From: Ochotona curzoniae
Taxonomy: Eukaryota > Chordata > Mammalia > Lagomorpha > Ochotonidae
Length of the DNA: 64,000 bases
Reading direction: 5' to 3'
Assembly (NCBI RefSeq): GCF_017591425.1
Contig: NW_024465369.1
Coordinates: 29,183,001 to 29,247,000 of the forward strand
Of this stretch, positions 56,706 to 64,000 are shown piece by piece. The notes beneath the pieces were generated by a model. It was given only the letters and a program-made list of their open reading frames with translations. It ran no database searches and had not been told where the DNA came from. The stretch's first letter is position 1. Each line of letters begins with the position of its first letter. The translations under genes and the position numbers were made by a program.

Positions 56706-58088
56706 ACCACCAACAACAAAACAAATAGATGGCTCATCAAGATATCTTTCAATCCTAGCTTTACTGAGAATCTGCAAAACAACTTGTCTAGAAAATAAGT
56801 CATGCTTTAGTAATAAGATATTCTAATTACAAGTAATTATGCCAGTTAGCAATGCCATGAACAAGGAAGTTTCACCAGTGAAAAAAGTTACCACAGAAAG
56901 CATGAAGAATGGATAATGTTATTAAAAAAAAAAAAGAGCTAAAGCTCTAGGAGAAACAGAAATATCAAGGAATTTGATCTCTTTTCTACAAATCTAATGT
57001 TTGGGATAGTTTGGTTGTCAAGAGTTTGTCTTTATTAAGTAATAAATCCAAAGTGAAAAGGAGAAAAAAAAGCAGTATACTAAATATCAAAACCAGCCAA
57101 TTAGCTAGTTAGGGTCATATTACATTTCAACTCAGACATTCAGAGTTTGCATTTGTTGCTTTACTGAGAACTGACAATGTGTTAAATTTTCTCATTGATT
57201 AAAGCTGTTTCAATTTTTTTAAAAAATGTCCATAATCTTATACTTTTATGAGTAAGACATTTGGCAATAATATGAGGAAATGAGTTATATATTTTAGAGG
57301 TTATGATTTTCTAAAGTTATTATACTTTTCTCATTTGAAAGAGCCATGTCTTTATGTGTGCATTAAAGCTTAGATAAACATTATAATTGTCATTTATATT
57401 GAAATCTATATTACAGCAAGATGATTTGTTGAAACCATGTATTTTTATTTTCAGTTTTCAATAAACTTATACAACAGCATTATTAGATTTTAAGAGATGG
57501 GTTTTAATATTATTTATTATTCCAGGCATAATCAAGGCTAGACGCAAAACAATGTACACTGATCAGCTTATTTGCTCTAAATTAGAACATTATGTTCAAA
57601 CCCAAAGATTTTCATTAAGGTTGTATATAGGCAAAATTGAAAGTGAGAAGAAAAGGTAGGGTGAAGGAACATTGATCTCATCTATGCAGTTCTTCCATGC
57701 CAAAACTCATCAATGTATTTTGCAGTTACTAATAATGTGGCAAAAACTATTATAGTAATACATAATGTGTTTACATGGATTTTAAACATTCAAATAATGT
57801 TGAAGCATAAATAGACAATAATTACTAGGTTTTAAATTCCAAATCTATTCTTTTGCATCATCAATAAAATCTAGAGGTCATTATATATTCTTTTAAAAAT
57901 AAACTTATATGTGTATTATTTGTATATTATTGTACATACAACATATTATATATTAGGTAAAACAGTGTGCTTTACATAAATTGTGTGTGTGCCTGTGTTC
58001 ATATTGTGGAAAAGTTCTTTCTTGGCTATAGTTTATTCAAGGTAGAATAAACTGTTCTGAAATGTATAGTTCCAATCATCTCAGTCCT
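56706..58088. other. Unique AT-rich sequence
   Basis: About 1.4 kb with an A-run at 56924-56935. No repeat or gene recognised. Confidence 0.5.
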
Positions 58089-58410
58089 TTTTAAGATTTA
58101 TTTATTTTTATTGGAAAGGCAGATACACAGAAAAAAGATACAGAGAGAAATATCTTCTGTCCACTGATTCACTCCCCAGGTGGCCCCAACAGCCGGGGCT
58201 AAGCTGATCCAAAGCCAGGGGCCAGGAACCTCAAACCTCCTCTGGGTCTTCCATGCAGGTACAAGGTTCAAAGGCTTTGGGTTGTCTTCCCGTCTTTCCC
58301 AGGCCGCAAGCAGGGAACTGAATAGGAAGTAGAGCAGCTAGGACAAGAACAGGTGCCCCCTGTGTGATCCCAGCATATGCAAGGTGAGGACTGTAGCCAC
58401 AAGGATATTG
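58089..58410 (-). mobile_element. CSINE, minus strand
   Basis: Tail 'aagatttatttatttttatt' (near consensus), body 'tcttctgtccactgattcac' and 'caacagccggggctaagctg', head 'gactgtagccacaaggat', truncated or mutated in the A box. Confidence 0.94.
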
Positions 58411-59091
58411 CTTTTGATATTGATAAATCATTAGTTGATGATTTACTTCTCTTTCTAAATGTCATAAGCGAATGAACTTTGCTCTGTATGAGGTTGTTTC
58501 CTGCCCTATTTTGTAATCATTTCTTGTATCTCTTTCTGATATCTTTAATGTGGTCTCATCATACCCTCTTCTGCTCAAAGGACTGAGTGGCCTTTCTTAA
58601 TATTTTTGTGTATGCCTGAACTGATTTTTCAGATATTAATTACTCCAAGTATTATTTTCTATAGTTAATTAGAAATAATCTGCTATTCCAGGGCATTTTA
58701 AAATTTACTTTCTGTGACCTTAAATTATCAAGGATAACTTGCAATACTCTTCAAGTGCACCTTGTTCTCCTAGTTCTCCTAGCATGCTCCTAGTTCTCAC
58801 AGTGGCTGTGTAGAGAAGCAAACAGGGGAAACATCGTTTTGGATTGTAAGTGATGAGGTCTTTGATTTTAAAATTTTCTGGATGGTTATTATGTGTAATC
58901 ATTTTGACATCTATCATTGTAGGAAAAGTGTGTTCTTTCTGGTGTATTAGATAGTGCAACCATTTATAACATTCCAGTTGAAATGATCCTGCTTCACAGA
59001 AAGTTATGTAGTATTCTTTTTTGCTATACTTAAAATGCAGTTCTTTCATTAGCAATTCATAAAAACAAGTGGGATTTTCTTTTTCTCTCTT
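58411..59091. other. Unassigned stretch with a 134-codon minus-strand frame
   Basis: The frame 58720-59124 overlaps the start of the adjoining L1 3' end at its N-terminal end. Its residues (K, L, F, Y, E, H rich) show no domain that I can name and no in-frame repeats. 'ctcctagtt' is repeated three times at 58769-58797. I regard the frame as chance until conservation is shown. Confidence 0.4.
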
Positions 59092-59544
59092 TTTAAATTT
59101 ATTTAGTTTATGATACAGTTCCATAGGCTCAGGAATTTTCCCTGCTCCCTCTCCCCAGATTCCCTCACCCCACTGATTTCCCCTGTATTATTACAATAGC
59201 ATAGTCTTTCTAAAACAATCATAAATAACCCATCTTTCTAAGTGTGTCACATCCTTGTAGATATAGAAAATGACAGAATATCCAGCATCCTATTATCAAG
59301 ATATATTTAGCAGTTTAGTTGGGGGTTCATCATTGATTTGGGAGTAGAGATACATTGATTTGCAATGTATCTTCACTTCTCAGTATGATAGTCTGTATTA
59401 TACAGTTCCTCTAAATGACATATACCTATTATCTTGTATTTTGCATGAAGAATGCTTTATATCAGAGAGAACATATCATATATGTCCTTTTGGAATTGGC
59501 TTATTTCACTGAACATAATGGTCTTTTTCACAGAAAAAATTTTA
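59092..59544 (-). mobile_element. L1 3' end and 3' UTR (part 1)
   Basis: Antisense tail 'tttttaaatttatttagttt', 'acagttccataggctcagga', C-rich tract, 'gaatatccagcatcctatta' and 'tggaattggcttatttcact'. Interrupted by a CSINE with its target-site duplication and resuming at 59889. Confidence 0.9.
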
Positions 59545-59872
59545 GATTTTATTTTATTTTATTGTTATTGGAAAGGCAGATATGCAGAAAGGAGTAGAGA
59601 CAGAGTGGAAGATCTTCCATTCGATGATTCACTCCCCAAGCAGCCACAGCAGTCAGAGCTGAGACAGTCCTAAGCCAGGAGCCCGGAGACTCTTCCAGGT
59701 CTCCTAAGCGGGTTCAGGGTCCCAAGGCTTTGGGCTGTACTCAGCTGCTATCTCAGGCCACAAGCAGGAAGCTGAATGGGAAACAGGGCTGCCAGGATTA
59801 AAACTGGCGCCATATGGGATCCTGTCATGTGCAAGGTAAGGACTTTAGCTGCTAGGCTACTGTGCCAGGCCA
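59545..59872 (-). mobile_element. CSINE nested in an L1 3' UTR
   Basis: Tail (attttatttt)n, body 'gaagatcttccattcgatga', head 'agctgctaggctactgtgcc'. Flanked by 'cacagaaaaaatttta' (59529-59544) and 'cacagaaaaattttata' (from 59873), a duplication with one A gained or lost. Confidence 0.96.
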
Positions 59873-59888
59873 CACAGAAAAATTTTAT

Positions 59889-60060
59889 AATGTCACAATT
59901 ATTCACTAGTTATGTTCTAATACCTCTGATTATTAAAAATGCTGTTACTGGACTCATGTAATATGAATTGAAATATTTATTATTAATAATGTTAAATATG
60001 TTAAAACTTTTTTTGTAGCCTATACTACATTATTGTGAACAATGCTGTGAAACAATTGAA
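59889..60060 (-). mobile_element. L1 3' UTR (part 2)
   Basis: 'tacattattgtgaacaatgc' followed by 'tgtgaaacaattgaacc' is the antisense L1 text 'ctattgtgaatagtgctgca' with 'ataaacatg', downstream of the part seen before the CSINE, with a decayed section between. Confidence 0.65.
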
Positions 60061-60064
60061 CCAA

Positions 60065-60355
60065 AGAATTCTCTTTTAGTATCCCTTACCAAACTTCCCT
60101 GTATCTATCCCTGTAACCCTGTCAAGACTCTAATTATAGTATTTTAAATTCAGATCTACTTTGTTTTTAACTTCCACACTTGAGAAAACATATACTATTT
60201 ATCTGTTTCTTGCTGATTTCACCCTGTATAATGACCACTCTATATAATTCCACTAATTTTGCTGCAAACATCAGACTTTTCTAGCTGAATATTTCATTGT
60301 TTATAAAAAATACCATACTTATCAGTTCATTAGTCTCTCTATATATCAGGTTTAT
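60065..60355 (-). mobile_element. Older L1 3' UTR, minus strand
   Basis: 'taccaaacttccctgtatct', 'cagatctactttgtttttaa', 'cttccacacttgagaaaaca', 'tttcttgctgatttcaccct' and 'gtataatgaccactctatat' follow the order of an L1MA/MB-type antisense 3' UTR. A second, older insertion next to the L1 above. Confidence 0.8.
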
Positions 60356-60364
60356 TTGATATTT

Positions 60365-60628
60365 TCTTTTACTAAAAAGATTTATTTATTTTACTTGAAA
60401 GTATGGGTTAAAGAGAGAGTTTGGGAGAGACTTTTAAGAAAGAGACAGAGATGTTCCATCTGCCTGATCACTCCTCAAGTGTCCGCAATAGCCACAGCTA
60501 GGTCAGTCAAAAGCTGGGAGCTGGGAGTTTCTTCCAAGTCTCCGATACAGGTGAAGGGACACTAGAACTTGAGCCATCATTCATTGCCTTCCCAGACCCT
60601 TACCAGGGGGCTGGCTCAAAAATGGGTC
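60365..60628 (-). mobile_element. CSINE, head lost at an L1 junction
   Basis: Tail 'aaaaagatttatttatttta', a purine-rich segment, 'gttccatctgcctgatcact' and 'gaagggacactagaacttga', ending near 'ggctggctcaaaaatgggt' without the tRNA-like head. The L1 3' end at 60632 replaces the rest. Confidence 0.85.
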
Positions 60629-60631
60629 AGT

Positions 60632-60735
60632 ACTTCATTTCATTTTATGACACAATTTCATAGGCTCTGGGATTCCCCAAACCCCTCCCCATGTTCCTCC
60701 ACCTTGTTGCAGTATTAGAATTCAAATCCAGTCAT
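60632..60735 (-). mobile_element. L1 3' end, short
   Basis: 'cacaatttcataggctctgg' and 'gattccccaaacccctcccc' repeat the L1 3' end motif seen three other times in antisense. Only about 100 bp remains. Confidence 0.8.
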
Positions 60736-60744
60736 GATTTCCTC

Positions 60745-61040
60745 ATTGGAAGCATATGGATGCCGTTTGGTCATATGCCAGCTGCTCCACTGCCCATCCG
60801 GCTCCCTACTTGTGGCCTGAAAAAAAAAGCATTAGAGGATGGCACAAAGCCTTGGGACCCTGCATCTGTGTGGGAGACGCAGAGGAGGTTTGAGGTGCCT
60901 GGCTGCTGGCTTTAGCTCAGGTTAGCTCCAGCACTTGCAACAACTCGGAGAGTTATCCAGCAGTTGGAAGATCTTTATTTCCTTCTCTCTGTGTATCTGC
61001 CTTTCCAATGAAAAAATAATAATAATAAATCTTAAGAAAT
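60745..61040 (+). mobile_element. CSINE, plus strand
   Basis: 'gccagctgctccactgccca', 'tcatatg', 'gcattagaggatggcacaaa', 'tgtgggagacgcagaggagg' and 'cctttccaatgaaaaaataa', with an (AAT)n tail at 61015-61029. It faces the minus-strand CSINE at 60365 head to head across the short L1 piece. Confidence 0.92.
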
Positions 61041-61477
61041 AATTTCATGGTGTTAAAATAGACATTGAACTTTCCAAACACTAGCAAACTCTAAAGACAA
61101 ATGCATTTTCTAAGTTTTTGAAATATTTATGTATCAAAACTAATGCACATCTTTTATATAATGATGAATAGGACACTCATTGCCTCAATAGGATCAGCAA
61201 ATAAACTAATGTAATATAAAATAATTCAACAAATTTCTTTATATAAATTCAGTCTAACAAAATTGTAGTATGTCCCTAAGCTAGCTATGAACAATAAGAA
61301 ATTATATAATAAAAAGATAATCAATGTAAAGAGAAATATGTAAAGGAATTTAGTGACTTTCCAGCTAAAGGGTTAATTTGAAATTTTTGAAATTATAATT
61401 TAGTTTGAGAAAATCTTTTGATAGCGCATCAATTTTTAATTAAACAGATGTAGGTTCCATATCTTTGTATTAATTCA
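61041..61477. other. AT-rich unique sequence
   Basis: No feature recognised. Confidence 0.45.
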
Positions 61478-61795
61478 CTTAGAGTTGGTAAAACAAAATA
61501 CAACCGACTGGATAACATAAAAATCAGAGATTCATCCTACTTGGCTCTGGTGGCTGTGATGTCCAAGGTCTTTTCAGAGGCCAACATCTGGAGATTTTAA
61601 TTTTATTGCAGGGTAGCAGGGCATGGAGGCTACAAACACTTCTATAAGGACACATTGCTGACATGATGGCATCAATTCATTCATGAGAGTAAGTCCTAAA
61701 GGCCTAATCAGCTCTTCAATGTCCCACCTCTTATTATTGTTTCAATGAAAACTAAATGTCAATGTACTTTTGGGAGGAAACAAATGTTAGTACTA
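61478..61795 (-). mobile_element. MaLR (MST/THE1-like) LTR
   Basis: On the plus strand: 'aatacaaccgactggataac', 'cagaggccaacatctggaga', 'catcaattcattcatgagag', 'ctaatcagctcttcaatgtc' and 'ccacctcttattattgtttc', the antisense text of MST/THE1-type LTRs in order. An ancient non-autonomous LTR without internal genes. Confidence 0.78.
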
Positions 61796-62094
61796 TGGAA
61801 CCTTCTTTAAGTAAAATCAAGAAAATTTACAATTTTGTAGCATGTAATTGGGATAATATTTTTAAAGAAATAATAGAGATAATATATTAACAAGTTCTGT
61901 AGGTTACACGTATTTCTTAAAGATTCTTTTAGCTATTGAAACAATTTAAATATGTTTATTTTTTAAATGATAAGTATTCTATGCATTTATCATAAAACAG
62001 GTTATTTTTACATATGAATATATCCTGGAATGGACAGATAACATGTAAATTTCCTTAAATACTTCTTTTTTGTGGTTCAAACACTTAAAAATGT
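61796..62094. other. AT-rich gap
   Basis: No feature recognised. Confidence 0.45.
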
Positions 62095-62290
62095 AGTAAT
62101 TTTCAAAAAGACATAACTACTGAGCATAGTCATCCATTTTGTAGAATAAATATTGTTATTTTTGTGCCTGTATGATTGAGATTTTGTAACTTTGAACATC
62201 CTCTCCTCCAGTCTCTGATAACCCCCACTCTCCTTTGCCTCTGTGAGTTTCACTTTCTTAACTTCAATACAGTACACAAGATTTTGAGGG
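62095..62290 (-). mobile_element. L1 3' UTR, old, minus strand
   Basis: 'taactttgaacatcctctcc', 'tccagtctctgataaccccc' and 'gcctctgtgagtttcacttt' match antisense L1MA-type 3' UTR text ('aaccaccattctactctcta' and 'ctatgagttcaactttt'). Confidence 0.68.
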
Positions 62291-62299
62291 AAATTTAAA

Positions 62300-62450
62300 A
62301 AATTCTAATAAAAATTAAAAACATTCAAAGCAAAATAGGAGAGATAGACTCTGCTCTAGATGATAATGATACAAATGGCGATTATTTACAAATCAACCTA
62401 CAAACTCAATGCAATCCAAATGAAAAGTGAAGATATGCTTTTGAGGGTCA
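62300..62450 (+). pseudogene. L1 ORF2 3' fragment, plus strand
   Basis: 'acaaactcaatgcaatccaa' and 'atgaaaag' resemble the ORF2 segment encoding the 'YRFNAIPIK' region. Short and decayed. Confidence 0.5.
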
Positions 62451-63289
62451 CTAAAATTGCTCAGAAGCGTGGAGGCTAAAGTGTGTATGTGTATCTAAAC
62501 AAGTGTCTTTTCTTTAATGACAGGTCTTACGAGACATTACTATTTGGTGCAAAGCAAGGCTGGCAGTGACAATCAGGAGTATGATTGTATCACTTATTTA
62601 TAGTTATTGTTTGTTTTGTTTTTCCGAGGATTTATCTTGGTTAGTTTACAAGTTTACCAAGGCAGTTTTAATACTATGAATGTAATTACTTCTGTGCAGG
62701 CAGTAATGCAGGGTCAGTATGGAGAACACATACACAGATACAAAATAAGGATCCAGTACGCCAAAAACCATCTGTTGTGCTTAGTAGTTATCAACACTAC
62801 CTTAGGTTTTCTAATTCTAGAAATGCAAATTCCCAAAATTTAATTTTACCAGTCATAAATTCAAAATCATAATAGTGCTTAACATTGTGAGACTACATGA
62901 CACTGCTTTAAAAGATAGTAACTCATGCTTTGTTAATTCCAAAATTATATCTCTTCCTCTGATTAAACGTTATGCTTTGGAAATGGGATTGATTTGTTAT
63001 AGTTAATGATATCAAATCCCGTTGTAGTATGTCCTTGCAAAGAAAATACTTGCAATTTTATCTCAGTATTTAAGTTCTATTGGATTGAATTCATTTTGAA
63101 TTTTGTACCCAGTACCGACAGTAATAGTAGCATTTCAGAGATTAAAAAATTTAGTGGAAAATAAATTCATCACTAAGTAATTTGACCAAGTGATTTATAT
63201 ATACATACACTTAATTGTCATGAAACATACAGCTATATTTATTCTGTATTCTAAAAGATGATATTATTTATCGCACAGCATTCACACAT
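62451..63289. other. Unique AT-rich sequence
   Basis: One 78-codon frame (62607-62843) without a recognisable domain. Nothing else. Confidence 0.45.
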
Positions 63290-63405
63290 AAGAGCACTTT
63301 GGCCTGTCGATTAAGATGATAGGTACAACACTCAGGTTTCATATTCTGAGTTCTTGTGTTCATTATACATCCTCAGCTCCTTACCCCAGCTCTCACCCTC
63401 TCTTG
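63290..63405 (+). mobile_element. CSINE head, plus strand
   Basis: 'ttggcctgtcgattaagatg', 'aggtttcatattctgagttc' and 'cagctccttaccccagctct': the tRNA-related half of an old C-repeat. It breaks off and is followed by antisense C-repeat text. Confidence 0.7.
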
Positions 63406-63429
63406 ATTTTTTAAAAATTTCTTTCCACT

Positions 63430-63545
63430 GTTAATTTTGGTGAACTGGATCTTAAGTGGAACAGCTGAAACTGCAAACTTTGCTCCTGTAAGATGCTGAC
63501 TTTGCAGGTGGTCAGTTAACCCACTGTGCTCAATGCTAACCCCTA
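63430..63545 (-). mobile_element. CSINE head, minus strand
   Basis: 'gcaggtggtcagttaaccca' and 'ctgtgctcaatgctaacccc' are the antisense head of an old C-repeat. With the preceding piece it forms an inverted pair. Confidence 0.6.
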
Positions 63546-63618
63546 AAACAAAGTAAATTCTGGCTTGGTATACCAGCCTGGTATCTTGGGAGGATAGTCA
63601 TCCCAAGATGTTTAAAAA

Positions 63619-63642
63619 CAACAACATCAACAACAACAACAA
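63619..63642. repeat. (AAC)n microsatellite
   Basis: 'aacaacaacatcaacaacaa' followed by 'caac': an AAC run with one interruption, the same unit as at 34065-34082. Confidence 0.9.
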
Positions 63643-63705
63643 CCATACACTTGTAGAAAAGTATTTCAGAAACAAATGACGACCAATGACGTTAATTTCT
63701 TACTT

Positions 63706-64000
63706 TCTTTTTTTTTAATGATTTATTCATTTTTATTTAAAAGATAGATATGCAAAAAAAAAAGATAGATATACAGAGAGAGAAGAGACAGAAAGATCAT
63801 CCATCCACCGGTTCATTCCCCAAGTGGCTGCAACAACCAGAGCTGAGCCAATCCGAAGCCAAGAGCAAGGAGTCTACTTCACGTAGACCTATTCCCATGC
63901 AGGTGCAGGGTCCCAAGGCTTTGGACCATCCCACCACTGCTTCTCCCAGGCAATGAGCAGGGAGCCAGATGGGAAGTAGAGCTGCCGGGACACAAACTGG
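63706..64000 (-). mobile_element. CSINE, minus strand, cut by the right edge
   Basis: Tail 'aatgatttattcatttttat', then a doubled 'agatagatat' element separated by an A-run (63744-63774), body 'aaagatcatccatccaccgg' and 'ctgagccaatccgaagcc'. The head lies beyond 64000. Confidence 0.95.

Overview
This is mammalian nuclear DNA with no protein-coding gene that I can support. The sequence is AT-rich, has no long open frames, and is crowded with interspersed repeats of clear mammalian type: L1, L2, MIR, MaLR LTRs and a very abundant tRNA-derived SINE. The SINE matches the lagomorph C-repeat (CSINE) layout: a tRNA-like head with pol III boxes, a body with the 'gggagtgaat/accag' block, a CT-rich segment and an AATAAA-type tail. 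Young copies end 'ctgactttccaataaaaataaataaatctt', a variant I associate with pika (Ochotona) rather than rabbit. That genus call is an inference. The window reads as an intron or an intergenic gene-poor stretch.

Layout. 1-643 is the 5' UTR of a minus-strand L1 whose body lies off the left edge. 0.7-10.7 kb is unique AT-rich DNA with young and old CSINEs, a MIR, a MaLR LTR and an L1 3' end. 10.7-15.9 kb is a nest of minus-strand L1 pieces broken by CSINEs. 16-24.4 kb is sparser, with old CSINEs, a good MIR and a repeat-free block near 20.8-21.4 kb that is my best candidate for a regulatory element. 24.4-31 kb is mostly unique, with a mariner-like MITE, L1 3' ends and a head-to-head CSINE pair. 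31-39.8 kb is a mosaic of L1 fragments and CSINEs. 40.65-43.2 kb is the most unusual segment: a GC-rich block containing seven copies of an ~85-bp tandem unit, followed by a degenerate 50-65-bp repeat array. 44-46.8 kb holds an L1 3' UTR with an internal duplication and a GC-elevated block of unknown origin. 46.9-54 kb is largely unique with an L2 tail. 54.5-55.25 kb is a decayed L1 ORF2 endonuclease region. 55.6-64 kb is again CSINEs nested in or beside L1 3' ends, a second MaLR LTR, and a CSINE cut by the right edge.

Nothing here forms an operon or a gene system. The elements are linked by mechanism: the target-site duplications that can be read begin with A-runs on the SINE sense strand, as expected if L1 machinery inserted the SINEs. 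Identifications rest on recalled family consensus sequences and on comparing copies within the window; no database search was run.
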